From positions 310,001-374,000 of the forward strand of contig NZ_JBHUMY010000006.1 in NCBI RefSeq assembly GCF_042685365.1: a stretch of 64,000 bases of DNA, read 5' to 3'. The position numbers and the translations under genes are program-made. Source of the DNA: Paenibacillus_AP thailandensis (GTDB lineage Bacteria; Bacillota; Bacilli; Paenibacillales; Paenibacillaceae). Under the pieces are notes generated by a model that saw only the letters and a program-made list of their open reading frames with translations, ran no database searches and was not told where the DNA came from. Positions 27,259 through 35,790 of the stretch are shown in pieces (the first letter of the stretch is position 1; every line of letters starts with the position of its first letter).

Positions 27259-28281
27259 ATGGAAAGATGGATCAAACGTTGGTTTGCGGCTTGTATGCTT
27301 ATTACGCTTACGGCGGTTATGGCCGCTTGCGGAGGAGGGGGCTCGGCATCGACTCAGCCGGATAGCGGCAGTTCCGGCGGCGGCGACGAGTTCAAGGTTG
27401 CGCTGCTTACGCCAGGACCCGTCAACGATAACGGCTGGAACTCGATCGCCTATAACGGACTGAAGCAAATCGAGGAGGAGCTTGGCGCGGCTACGCAGTA
27501 TTCGGAGAAGGTTGCGGCTTCGGACATGAAGGAGTTCATTCTCGGTTACGCATCGGAAGGATACGATGTCGTGATCGGCCACGGATTTGAATTTGCCGAC
27601 GTCATGAAGGAGGTCGCAAAAGATTATCCGGAGACATGGTTCCTCGTGACGAGCGCGACCGTCAGCCAGGAGCCGAACGTCGCTTCGATCAGCATCAACA
27701 ACCGGGAGCAAGGCTACTTAATGGGAACGGTAGCCGCGCTGATGTCCAAGACCGGAACGGTAGCGGCAATCGGCGGCACGGAGATACCTCCGATTTCCAA
27801 TTCGGTCAAAGGGTTCGAGGAAGGGGCCAAAGCGGCCGTGCCTTCCGTTCAAGTACTGACGACGATGACGGGCTCGAACGACGATATTACGAAAGCGAAG
27901 GAGACGGCGATCTCCCTGATCGAAAAAGGCGCCGACGTCGTCATGACGAACGCTAACGCCGCAGGCTTGGGAGGCATCGAAGCGGCCAAGCAGGAAGGGG
28001 TGCTGGCGATCGGCTCCAATCAGGACCAGAATCCGAAAGCGCCGGACACAGTCGTCACGAGCGTCATACAAGACTATCCGAAGGCGATGACCGTCGTTGT
28101 GAAGCGGATCAAGGACGGCGCGATGAAAGCGGAAGCCCAGACGCTCGGCGTAAAGGACGGAGCGGTATACCTCAGTCCGTACCATGGCTTCGACGGTAAA
28201 ATCCCGCAACAAACGAAGGACAAGATCGAAGAAGCCGTTCAGTCGTTAAAAGACGGAAAGATTCAGCTGAGCAATGAATAA
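27259..28281 (+). CDS. BMP-family ABC substrate-binding lipoprotein (NupN-like)
   Basis: A 340-residue extracellular binding lipoprotein. The signal peptide ends in the lipobox VMAAC (Cys at about residue 24), followed by a flexible Gly/Ser linker. The mature part has the BMP signature (VALLTPGPVNDNGWNS; FILGYASEGYDVVIGHG; NREQGYLMGTVAAL), whose known ligands are nucleosides, purines and related compounds. GGGGGAATGG lies before the ATG. It completes the importer and is directly followed by a Rieske oxygenase gene 46 bases on. Confidence 0.92.
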   Translation: MERWIKRWFAACMLITLTAVMAACGGGGSASTQPDSGSSGGGDEFKVALLTPGPVNDNGWNSIAYNGLKQIEEELGAATQYSEKVAASDMKEFILGYASEGYDVVIGHGFEFADVMKEVAKDYPETWFLVTSATVSQEPNVASISINNREQGYLMGTVAALMSKTGTVAAIGGTEIPPISNSVKGFEEGAKAAVPSVQVLTTMTGSNDDITKAKETAISLIEKGADVVMTNANAAGLGGIEAAKQEGVLAIGSNQDQNPKAPDTVVTSVIQDYPKAMTVVVKRIKDGAMKAEAQTLGVKDGAVYLSPYHGFDGKIPQQTKDKIEEAVQSLKDGKIQLSNE

Positions 28282-28327
28282 CCGGTTGTCGTTATTAATC
28301 ATTGAATTTTAGAAGGAGGATCATCAA

Positions 28328-29326
28328 ATGACTGAACAAACCGCACTTCGGGATCAAGTATTGGAGAACGAATGGCATCCGGTTTGCGCGGCGGCTGAAC
28401 TGCTCGACAAACCGTTGTCCGTAACGATTCTTGGCGAGCGGGTAGCCGTGTACCGCACGCGCAAAGGGGTTCATGCCGTGCGCGATTTATGCGTGCATAG
28501 AGGCGCGATGCTGTCGAAAGGGTGGGTCGAGAACGACAGGCTCGTCTGTCCGTACCACGGCTGGCAATACGACGAATCCGGCCGCTGCGTGTGCATTCCG
28601 GCCCAAGGAAAGGACGATCGGATTCCGGCAAGGGCGAAGGCCGAGAAATATCATTGCCAAGAAAAATACGGCATCGTCTGGGTATGTATCGGCGAACCAA
28701 GAGCGGAACTTCCAAGCTTCGAAGAGTTCGAAAATCCGGAATACCGCCCGATCGTATGCGGGCCTTACTACGTCAATGCCGCGGGGACGAGGGTTATCGA
28801 GAATTTTACGGATTTCGCCCATCTGATGTATGTGCACGGCGGCTTGCTGGGGCACCCCGATTATTCCGAGCTGCCGGATTTCGAAGTGTTCAAGGAAGAA
28901 GAACGCGTCTATACGGGAGACGTGCCCATCTTCCAGCCGGTCGCCCACTCGGGCTCGGAGCATAAGGAAGGTACGGTTTACGTGTATATGAAGGAAGTTT
29001 TCCGTCCTCTAGCGGCAAGGCTCTCGAAACGGGACAGGGAAACGGGACAGACGCTGTGGATTATGTTAACCGTGCTTCCGGTAAACGAGAAGGAATGCAT
29101 CGTATACATGCCGGTGTCTCGCAACTATGGGTTTGACGTGCCGGATTCGCAATTCAAGGCGTTTCAGGATACGGTATTCGAGCAGGACAAGTGGATTATC
29201 GAGACGCAAAAGCCGGAGCTGCTGCCGCTTGACCTGCAGGCGGAGCTGAACCATAAGGCGGATCTGCTGTCCGTCGCCTATCGCCGCTGGATCGCCAAGA
29301 TGGGGGTTCGTATCGGTACGGCTTAA
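28328..29326 (+). CDS. Rieske non-haem iron oxygenase, copy 1
   Basis: A 332-residue oxygenase alpha subunit. The Rieske 2Fe-2S cluster ligands are C55-x-H57 and C74-x2-H77 (DLCVHRG, CPYHGW). The catalytic domain has D162, H165 and H170 (NFTDFAHLMYVH), as in mononuclear iron oxygenases. Size and pattern fit the VanA/NdmA-like class of O- or N-demethylases and ring hydroxylases. Such enzymes need a reductase, which is not in this window. AGAAGGAGG lies before the ATG. It is the last gene of the amidohydrolase-ABC operon, closed by the terminator at 29333, which points to a role in metabolising the imported compound. Confidence 0.9.
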   Translation: MTEQTALRDQVLENEWHPVCAAAELLDKPLSVTILGERVAVYRTRKGVHAVRDLCVHRGAMLSKGWVENDRLVCPYHGWQYDESGRCVCIPAQGKDDRIPARAKAEKYHCQEKYGIVWVCIGEPRAELPSFEEFENPEYRPIVCGPYYVNAAGTRVIENFTDFAHLMYVHGGLLGHPDYSELPDFEVFKEEERVYTGDVPIFQPVAHSGSEHKEGTVYVYMKEVFRPLAARLSKRDRETGQTLWIMLTVLPVNEKECIVYMPVSRNYGFDVPDSQFKAFQDTVFEQDKWIIETQKPELLPLDLQAELNHKADLLSVAYRRWIAKMGVRIGTA

Positions 29327-29332
29327 AATCAG

Positions 29333-29368
29333 GAAAGGACAATCGGCGCAGGGATTGTCCTTTCTTTT
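29333..29368 (+). terminator. intrinsic terminator after Rieske oxygenase 1
   Basis: GAAAGGACAATC (29333-29344) pairs perfectly with GATTGTCCTTTC (29353-29364), followed by TTTT. Confidence 0.9.
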
Positions 29369-29370
29369 GT

Positions 29371-30212
29371 TTAGTTCGACGTAAAATATTCCGTCGTAAA
29401 AGCTTTGGAAACGTCTTGCTTTTCCTTCAGCTCGCCGATTTCGAGGGGCTGTTCCTGAAGCTCGGACCATCGCTCGGGCGTCATGACGCCGATTCCTTGT
29501 TCCAGAGCGTCTCCGGCAATAATCAAATCTTTGCCCATTACGGCTTCGTTGTCGAACGTTTCGAGGTCGCCGTCCGCGTTATACGTTTTGATCAGCTCGT
29601 TTACTTTCTTGTAGTTCGTCCCGTCCAGATAATAGTTCCAGCCTTTTTGGCTCGCTTACACGACGGAACGGACGATGTCCGGGTGCTGCTTCATGTGCTC
29701 TTCCGCCGTAAAAAGGACGTTGCCGTAGTTGGCGTAGCCGGAATCCGCGACTTTCAAATAGGAGACGCCGATATTTTGCTTCTGCAGCGTAAACGGCTCG
29801 TTGGTTATATATCCTTGGTTGACGGCCATCGGATCGTCGATGAAATTGACGAGCTGCCCCGAATAGTTCATTTCTTTGACGCCGTCCAATTTGTATTCAT
29901 TCTTGATGAACTTCCAATATAACGTGCCGGGCGTTATGTATAACGTCCGTCCGTTTAACTCCGTAAAATCGTCGGCCGCGTTTTCTTCGTGCGAGATCAA
30001 TACTTGAGGGACCCGCTGGTACGTTGTCATCAGGCCGACGACGGGAATGCCTTTTTCCCGCGCTTGCAAAATATCGTCGGCGTACGAAATGCCGAAATCC
30101 GCTTTGCCGGATGCGATGCCTCCAGTTATCATGCCGTTAAGCCGCTGCGGCTACAAATGGCGCGCGATACCGGCGAGCCTCGTAAGCCTTCGGTCAGCTT
30201 GACTTCGTTCAT
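29371..30212 (-). pseudogene. remnant of an SsuA/NMT1-type ABC substrate-binding protein gene
   Basis: Read on the minus strand, this is a decayed solute-binding gene of the NMT1/SsuA type. An N-terminal scrap starting at 30212 (MNEVKLTEGLRG) runs into a shifted frame. From 30132 the frame resumes with GGIASGKADFGISYADD and NGRTLYITPGTLYWK, then hits an in-frame TAA at 29656-29658. Beyond it the same frame continues with GWNYYLDGTNYKK, VMGKDLIIAGDALEQG and TTEYFTSN to a normal stop at 29371. Signal peptide, promoter and ribosome binding site are missing; the scrap begins only seven bases after the T-tract of the MFS terminator. Three lesions (5' loss, frameshift or deletion, nonsense) make it non-functional. 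Confidence 0.88.
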
Positions 30213-30218
30213 GCGAAT

Positions 30219-30264
30219 AAAAAAACGCCTCCCGTTCTTCCGGAGGAAGCGTAAACGGGAGGCG
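30219..30264 (-). terminator. intrinsic terminator of the CynX-type MFS gene
   Basis: On the minus strand CGCCTCCCGTT (plus 30254-30264) pairs with AACGGGAGGCG (plus 30226-30236), followed by seven T (plus 30219-30225). Confidence 0.93.
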
Positions 30265-30284
30265 GGCCAGCAACCGGCGGCCTA

Positions 30285-31496
30285 TCATCCGCCTTGCACG
30301 TAACGATTGCGGGCTGCGCCCATGCCGACGGCGAATAAAGCGGAGACGGCGATGACGAGCAGCAGCAGCGGGGGCGTCCAGCTATGCGTCGTATCGTGCA
30401 GCCAGCCGAACAGCATCGGGCCGACGGCGGCGAGTATATAGCCGACCGTCTGCGCCATGCCGGACAGCTCGGCGGCTTCCTGCGCGTCTCTCGTGCGCAG
30501 GCTGAAGAAAATCATCGCCAGACTAAAGGCGAAGGCGCCGCCAATCCCGATAATGATCGACCATAACGGGACGAGGGCATTTCCTGTGAAGAACAATCCG
30601 CCGATGCCGATAAGGAGCAGAACGGCGGTCAGTACGACCAGGGGCCGCTGATTGTTCATCCGGCCGGCGATAATCGGCACGACAAAGCTGAACGGCAGCA
30701 TTGCGAATTGAAGCAGGGACAGCATCCATCCCGCCGTATCCGCCGCCATGCCCCGGCTGACCAAGATTTCGGGAAGCCAGGCGGCCAGCATGTAGAAGAA
30801 GACGGATTGCAGCCCCATGAAAGCCGTAACCTGCCAGGCAAGACCGGACCGCCAGAAGCTGTGCCCTTTCGACTGGGCATTCGCGACGGCAACGGTCCGT
30901 TCGGCCGAACGAATCCGCGGCAGCCAGACCGTCATAGCCAGTACCGCAAGAATGCTCCAGCATAGAAGAGCGCCTTGCCAGCCGAAGCCGGCGCCGGTTG
31001 CGAGCGGAACGGCGATGCCGGATGCAAAGGCGCCGCAAGTGTTCATCGCGACGGAATACGCGCCCGTCATTATTCCGACCTTGCTCGGGAAGTCGCGTTT
31101 CGCAAGGCTCGGGATGAGCACGTTGCATACGGAGATGGCAAGACCGATCAGGATTGTTCCGGCGAACAGCGTACCGGCGGAAGTTAACGATCGGCATAAC
31201 GTACCGATCAAAAGGACGACAAGAGCCGCGAATACGACCCGTTCCACGCCGTAGCGGCGCGCCAGCTTGGGGGCGAAAGGGGACATGAACGCGAATGCCA
31301 GCAGCGGAACGGTCGTCAGCATGCCCGCGAGCGTATTCGATATGCCCGTATCTTCGCGGATGCTGCCGATAAGGGGGCCAACCGAAGTGATGGGCGCCCG
31401 TTGATTGGCCGCGACCAATAAAATGCCGAGAATGAGCAGCCATTGAGCCGTATTTCGGCCAACGGCCAAATCGGCGAATTGTGCCTGTTGTTTCAT
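30285..31496 (-). CDS. MFS transporter of the CynX/NimT family
   Basis: A 403-residue, twelve-helix transporter. ANQRAPITSVGPLIGSI in the first helix, SPFAPKLARRYGVERVV in loop 2-3 and FPSKVGIMTGAYS are hallmarks of the CynX/NimT (YycB/YeaN) family, whose members move cyanate, nitroimidazoles or other small anions and heterocycles. It is preceded in the same direction by the GntR/FCD gene, 21 bases away, which probably regulates it. It lies within the presumed catabolic locus and may be an alternative uptake or export route. Confidence 0.92.
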   Translation of the reverse strand: MKQQAQFADLAVGRNTAQWLLILGILLVAANQRAPITSVGPLIGSIREDTGISNTLAGMLTTVPLLAFAFMSPFAPKLARRYGVERVVFAALVVLLIGTLCRSLTSAGTLFAGTILIGLAISVCNVLIPSLAKRDFPSKVGIMTGAYSVAMNTCGAFASGIAVPLATGAGFGWQGALLCWSILAVLAMTVWLPRIRSAERTVAVANAQSKGHSFWRSGLAWQVTAFMGLQSVFFYMLAAWLPEILVSRGMAADTAGWMLSLLQFAMLPFSFVVPIIAGRMNNQRPLVVLTAVLLLIGIGGLFFTGNALVPLWSIIIGIGGAFAFSLAMIFFSLRTRDAQEAAELSGMAQTVGYILAAVGPMLFGWLHDTTHSWTPPLLLLVIAVSALFAVGMGAARNRYVQGG

Positions 31497-31517
31497 AACG
31501 TTTTAAGATCCTCCGAG

Positions 31518-32189
31518 TTATAATAAATGCTTTTTGGATTGTTCGATATAGCCGTGAACGGCGGCTGTCGCCTGTTGTTCGTCCCGGCGCTCAACGGCTT
31601 GCAGCAGCAGCTCGTGCAAATCCAGAAAGCAGGCATGGTCGCTTATTTCGACCACCGTTGAGACCGTCTCCCGCAAGCCTTCGGTCATATGCTCGTACAG
31701 CTCCATCAACAGCCCGTTGCCGGATGCGGCAACTACCGCACGATGAAACAGCATGTCCCATTCGGCATACGCGTCGTTATCGCCGCTTCGGACGGCGAGC
31801 TTGCATTCCTCCAGACAGCGCCGAAGCTGCTGCAAGTCTTCATCCGTTCTGCGCCATGCGGCTAAAGCGGCCGCCTCCCGTTCCAGCGCGTGCCGGACTT
31901 CAAGCGTGTGAAGCGCGTCCGTCTTCCGCACCCGTTTTTGCAGCGCCGGGCCGAGCGCGCTTGCGGAGCACACATAAGTGCCGTCGCCTTGCCGAGTCCG
32001 CAGCATTCCGGCATGGGTCAAGGCCCGAACGGCTTCCCTGAGCGTATTCCGGCTCACCTGAAGCTGTTCCATCAGCTCAGGCTCGGGCGGGATTTTCGTT
32101 CCGACCTGCCACACTCCCGTTTCGATCAGCTTTTCAATCTGCATCGCCGCTTGGTCAACGAGCGACATCCGGTTTGTTTGCTGAAGCAA
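31518..32189 (-). CDS. GntR-family regulator with FCD domain
   Basis: A 223-residue regulator. The N-terminal winged helix (GTKIPPEPELMEQLQVSRNTLREAVRALTHAGML) is of the FadR/GntR type, and the C-terminal FCD domain (about 95-215) carries the metal and ligand His/Asp residues (MLFHRAVVAASGN, HELLLQAV). FCD regulators usually respond to an acid metabolite and repress adjacent transport or catabolic genes. It is likely the first gene of a two-gene operon with the CynX-type transporter. Confidence 0.92.
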   Translation of the reverse strand: MLQQTNRMSLVDQAAMQIEKLIETGVWQVGTKIPPEPELMEQLQVSRNTLREAVRALTHAGMLRTRQGDGTYVCSASALGPALQKRVRKTDALHTLEVRHALEREAAALAAWRRTDEDLQQLRRCLEECKLAVRSGDNDAYAEWDMLFHRAVVAASGNGLLMELYEHMTEGLRETVSTVVEISDHACFLDLHELLLQAVERRDEQQATAAVHGYIEQSKKHLL

Positions 32190-32414
32190 ATCCGTTCACT
32201 CCTCTCAAACGTAGGATGATTGGTCCTTTGAAAGAATAGCACGGCGAAGGCGGATTGAAAAGAGGCAATCAAGTTGAAATGGGTCATTTTGTTACGGAAA
32301 TGCTTTCTTTAGAGAACGGTATAGCCGGATTCTCTCTTTACCGTACCCGCAGTTCGGGGTAAGATCGGTGTATATGCGAAAATATGACATTTATTTGAAA
32401 AGGGGAGAGAAGCC

Positions 32415-32996
32415 GTGGAACCGGTATTTTCCGGACAACCGATCGAGGGGAACGCTATTAGTTTGAGATATGCCTGCAAGCAGGATTTGGACGAGTACTT
32501 CGCATATTTGCAGGATGAGGAAACGACCCGTCTAACCGGTTCCCAGCAACATTTTACGCGAGAGGGAACGGCCGTCTGGCTTCAGAAGATAAGCGCCGTA
32601 AACGCCGAAGAGCGGGTAGATTACATGATTATCGAAAAAAGCTCGGGGAAGCTTATCGGCGAGGTCGTACTGAACGAAATCGACACGGTCAACCGGAGCG
32701 CAAACATTCGGATCGGCATTCGAGGATCGGGGAATCGGGGGAAAGGATACGGCACGGAAGCCATGCGCCTGATGCTTCGCGTCGGTTTCGAGGACTTGAA
32801 GCTCCACCGCATACATCTGGGCGTCTATGCTTTTAATCCGAGAGCCGTTCATGTTTACGAGAAAATCGGCTTTCGGCGGGAAGGAGTGCAGCGCGACGTT
32901 CTGTTCGATAACGGCCAGTACCACGACATGATCTTGATGGCGATGCTGGAGCAAGATTATGAGGCGGTTCGAGGCGGAGCCGGTCGTCCGGAATAA
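32415..32996 (+). CDS. GNAT-family N-acetyltransferase (RimJ/RimL type)
   Basis: A 193-residue acetyltransferase. The acetyl-CoA loop (GNRGKGYGTEAM) and the ending VYEKIGFRREGVQRD are typical of the RimJ/RimL/SpeG-like branch, which acetylates protein N-termini, spermidine or small amines. GGGGAGAG precedes the GTG. Stand-alone gene with a terminator at 33005; no substrate can be read from context. Confidence 0.9.
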   Translation: MEPVFSGQPIEGNAISLRYACKQDLDEYFAYLQDEETTRLTGSQQHFTREGTAVWLQKISAVNAEERVDYMIIEKSSGKLIGEVVLNEIDTVNRSANIRIGIRGSGNRGKGYGTEAMRLMLRVGFEDLKLHRIHLGVYAFNPRAVHVYEKIGFRREGVQRDVLFDNGQYHDMILMAMLEQDYEAVRGGAGRPE

Positions 32997-33004
32997 GGCG
33001 AGAT

Positions 33005-33044
33005 CGGCGCTCCGAGTGCCAACTGACGGTTGGAGCGCCGTTTT
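33005..33044 (+). terminator. intrinsic terminator after the GNAT gene
   Basis: CGGCGCTCC (33005-33013) pairs perfectly with GGAGCGCCG (33032-33040), followed by TTTT. Confidence 0.9.
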
Positions 33045-33064
33045 CCTTGAATAGGACGGTAGCT

Positions 33065-34042
33065 TTACGCCGTGCCAAGCACGACGCCGAGGTCCCGCAA
33101 GTACATGCGGTAAGCGATGCTCATCCGGTCCATCTTGAGCGATAGCTCCATCTGCAGATCGAGAGGAAGATCCTCGGGCTTCTGATGCTCGACGACCGGC
33201 TTGTCTTGGGCGAATATTGTGTCCTGGAACCGGTTGATTTCGTCGTCGCTCATGTCAAGCTCATAATTGAAGCCCATCACGCCGTATGCGATGGACAAGT
33301 CGTCCGAAACGGGCTGCACGGTCATCATCATGCTCATCGCGGCGCCGGTGTCATGGTCCGTCTTCGTGAATTTGGCCGTCAACGGGTTTAGAACCTCGTA
33401 AACGTAATAGACCGTCTTCGGCTTGCCGGTTCCGTCGGAATCCGGCTGAAAGATTCCGATCTCATCGGAACGGATAATATCTCCTACCCGCCCTACACGA
33501 TAATCCCCGATTTCGGTATGGGAGGAGGTTCCGAGAAACCCTTCGTGGACAACGGCCAAATGGCCGACGTCAAGAAAGTTCTCGATCACGCGGGGCGGCT
33601 TCGCCGCCACTTCGAGCGGGCCCCAAACGACGTTGCGAATCGCGGGAGCGCCGTATTCCGGCAAGGCCGGAATGTCCCGCTCCGGCGAATCGAGCGCAAC
33701 CCAGATCAGACCGTACCGCTCCTCGCACGGATAGCCGATCGCCTTCGCTTTGCCCGGAATCGGCTGATTCGCCGGCAGCTGGGGGATTTTGACGCAAGCG
33801 CCCGTTCCGTCGTATTCCCAGGCGTGGTACGGGCATACGAGCTTGCCTTCCTTTACGCATCCGAGCGACAATGCCGCTCCGCGGTGAATGCACATATCCT
33901 TGAATGCGCGGGCCTTCCCTTTATCGTCCCGGAATATAACGATTCTTTCCCCCATAATAACGGCTTGAACCGGCCGGTCCGTCAATCCGGCGGACAGTCC
34001 CGCCGCAATCCATTGCTTCCGTAATACCCGATCCTGTATCAT
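33065..34042 (-). CDS. Rieske non-haem iron oxygenase, copy 2
   Basis: A 325-residue paralogue of the oxygenase at 28328. Rieske ligands are C51, H53, C70 and H73 (DMCIHRG, CPYHAW); the catalytic site is D158, H161 and H166 (NFLDVGHLAVVH). Sequence identity with copy 1 is moderate, with the same C-terminal layout (DLPLDLQMELSLKMDRMSIAYR), so the two share fold and reaction class but probably act on different substrates or steps. AAAGGAGA lies before the ATG at 34042; the frame is open to 34141 but that part lies in the shared divergent promoter region. It is divergent from a second BMP lipoprotein gene. Confidence 0.9.
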   Translation of the reverse strand: MIQDRVLRKQWIAAGLSAGLTDRPVQAVIMGERIVIFRDDKGKARAFKDMCIHRGAALSLGCVKEGKLVCPYHAWEYDGTGACVKIPQLPANQPIPGKAKAIGYPCEERYGLIWVALDSPERDIPALPEYGAPAIRNVVWGPLEVAAKPPRVIENFLDVGHLAVVHEGFLGTSSHTEIGDYRVGRVGDIIRSDEIGIFQPDSDGTGKPKTVYYVYEVLNPLTAKFTKTDHDTGAAMSMMMTVQPVSDDLSIAYGVMGFNYELDMSDDEINRFQDTIFAQDKPVVEHQKPEDLPLDLQMELSLKMDRMSIAYRMYLRDLGVVLGTA

Positions 34043-34181
34043 CCGACGATTCTCCTTTCTCCCTGCCTTTAGACCAATCTTGTTGTCAACAAACATACCA
34101 CAATCGCCGGAGTAAAGGTCGATTGACGATAAATGGAGCATTGCGATTTGTTTACATGCACAAAAAACGTTGCAAAAATTG

Positions 34182-34193
34182 TTGCTGCAGCAA
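34182..34193. promoter_or_regulatory. 12-bp perfect palindrome in the Rieske 2 / BMP 2 divergent region
   Basis: TTGCTGCAGCAA (34182-34193) is a perfect palindrome next to a similar half-site (GTTGCAA, 34169-34175). Candidate operator shared by the two divergent genes. Confidence 0.4.
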
Positions 34194-34238
34194 AATAAAC
34201 GGATACCGCTTATTAATCCGCTTTAATGAACGTAAGTT

Positions 34239-34259
34239 GATGTCATAATAGATGTCATA
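34239..34259 (+). promoter_or_regulatory. direct repeat of GATGTCATA upstream of BMP lipoprotein 2
   Basis: GATGTCATA occurs at 34239-34247 and 34251-34259 with a period of 12 bases, 26 bases upstream of the start of the BMP gene. Its core resembles the dyad half GATGTTA upstream of the amidohydrolase operon, so a common regulator (perhaps PucR) is conceivable. Confidence 0.4.
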
Positions 34260-34284
34260 TCACTTACATACGGAGAGTGGGACA

Positions 34285-35565
34285 ATGAGAATAGGCGACC
34301 GCGTTTCAAGGATAGTTTTATTGCCGTTAAAAATTTCTACTTCCGGTCATCGGCAGGTTAACAATTCTTATGCGGCGAAAAAACGTCGATCGTTATTGTT
34401 GCAGAACAAGCATCCGAGTTTAAAGGGCGGGTTTAAGAAAACGGCTTCTTCGATTTTGCTACTTCTCCTCATGCTGGCGCTTGCGGCATGTTCTGGCCGT
34501 CCTGTACCCGCCGGCGAAAGCGGCTCGCAGGCCGAACAGCCGTCCGCTGCCGCCGGAAGCAAGGCAGAAAAAGAGCTTCCGAAAGTCGCGTTCGTCTATT
34601 TGGGGGTTCCGGGAGACGGTGGCTGGACGTACCAGCACGACCTCGCGAGAAAAGCGGTGGAGGAGAAGTTCGGCTTGAAAGCGACGGTCCTCGAGAATAT
34701 TCCCGATACGGCGGACGCCGAACGCGTCTTTACCCAACTGGCACAGGAGAACGATATCGTATTCGGAACGAGTTACGGCTATATGGACGCGATGGTCAAC
34801 GTGGCCGCCAAATTCCCCGATGTCGTATTCGCGCACAGCACCGGCTATAAGCTGGCGGACAACTTAAGCACGTATACGGGACGCGACTATGAGGCCGGTT
34901 ATTTATCCGGCATAGCGGCCGGAAAGATGACGAACAACGACAAGCTCGGGTATGTCGGTTCGTTCCCCATTCCGGAAGTCATCAATACGATTAACGGCTT
35001 TACGCTTGGTGCGCAAAGCGTAAATCCGGACGTCGAGGTATACGTCACCTGGAGCAATACGTGGTACGATCCGATGACGGAACGGCAAGCGGCGATAAGT
35101 CTGCTGGATCAAGGCGTCGACGTACTGGCTACGTATCAGGACTCGCCGGCAGGCATCCAAGCCGCGGCCGAGCGGGGCGCATACGGCATCGGCAACGATT
35201 CGGACATGAACAAATACGTACCGGAAACGTATATTACGAATCCGGTATGGAATTTCGAACCTTTTTACAGCAAAGTGATTCAAAGCGTCATTGACGGCAC
35301 GTTCAAGTCGGAAGCGTATTACGGAGGCATGGAAGACGGCATGATCGAGCTCGCTCCGCTTGGCCAAAACGTGCCGCAAGACGTGCGGGAGCTGATCGAG
35401 CAAAAACAAAAGGACATCGTCGATAACGGCTTTGAAGTGTTTACGGGACCTCTTTACGATCAAAGCGGCGCGGAGAAGGTGGCCGCGGGCGCCGCGATGA
35501 GCGACGGGGACATTTTATCGATGAACTGGTTCGTCAAAGGCATCGTCGGTACGATACCGCAGTAA
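34285..35565 (+). CDS. BMP-family substrate-binding lipoprotein, copy 2 (orphan)
   Basis: A 426-residue lipoprotein of the BMP (basic membrane protein/nucleoside-binding) family: KVAFVYLGVPGDGGWTYQHD, FGTSYGYMDAMVNVAAKFPD and GRDYEAGYLSGIAAGKMT. The ATG at 34285 has GGAGAG upstream, but then about 60 residues precede the hydrophobic stretch and lipobox (LALAAC), which is unusually long. A later start near KHPSLKGGFKKT would fit better, yet no start codon with a good site is seen there. No permease or ATPase lies nearby; it may feed the importer at 23573-27205. Terminator at 35589. Confidence 0.88.
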   Translation: MRIGDRVSRIVLLPLKISTSGHRQVNNSYAAKKRRSLLLQNKHPSLKGGFKKTASSILLLLLMLALAACSGRPVPAGESGSQAEQPSAAAGSKAEKELPKVAFVYLGVPGDGGWTYQHDLARKAVEEKFGLKATVLENIPDTADAERVFTQLAQENDIVFGTSYGYMDAMVNVAAKFPDVVFAHSTGYKLADNLSTYTGRDYEAGYLSGIAAGKMTNNDKLGYVGSFPIPEVINTINGFTLGAQSVNPDVEVYVTWSNTWYDPMTERQAAISLLDQGVDVLATYQDSPAGIQAAAERGAYGIGNDSDMNKYVPETYITNPVWNFEPFYSKVIQSVIDGTFKSEAYYGGMEDGMIELAPLGQNVPQDVRELIEQKQKDIVDNGFEVFTGPLYDQSGAEKVAAGAAMSDGDILSMNWFVKGIVGTIPQ

Positions 35566-35588
35566 ATCGGGCAACGCGCCGAGAAAGG

Positions 35589-35638
35589 ACCGCTTTCCGT
35601 TCCGGGCAAGGACGGGAAGCGGTATTGTTTGTTTTTTA
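35589..35638 (+). terminator. intrinsic terminator after BMP lipoprotein 2
   Basis: ACCGCTTTCCGT (35589-35600) pairs with ACGGGAAGCGGT (35612-35623, one G-U), followed by a T-rich tract to 35638. Confidence 0.85.
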
Positions 35639-35708
35639 GGAAACAACGGAAGGATTTCGAGGCGAGCGCCGTGAATAGGGTTGGTAAACATTCGGCGAAG
35701 AGGAAGAG

Positions 35709-35790
35709 ATGAAACCCATGGAATATGTAAACGATGATCCGCATCCGAACAGGGCAGGCGCGGGCCTGCTAAAGACAAAATGGTTTTTTG
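35709..35790 (+). other. probable true N-terminus of the MalT-like regulator, out of frame by one base
   Basis: The ATG at 35709 follows GAGGAAGAG. Its frame encodes 27 residues ending GLLKTKWFF, the usual opening of MalT-type regulators (LLKTKF-x-P), up to a run of six T (35784-35789). Removing one T would join it to the main frame as KTKWFLPERPSAYMERAGL. The frameshift is therefore at this homopolymer. Confidence 0.7.
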
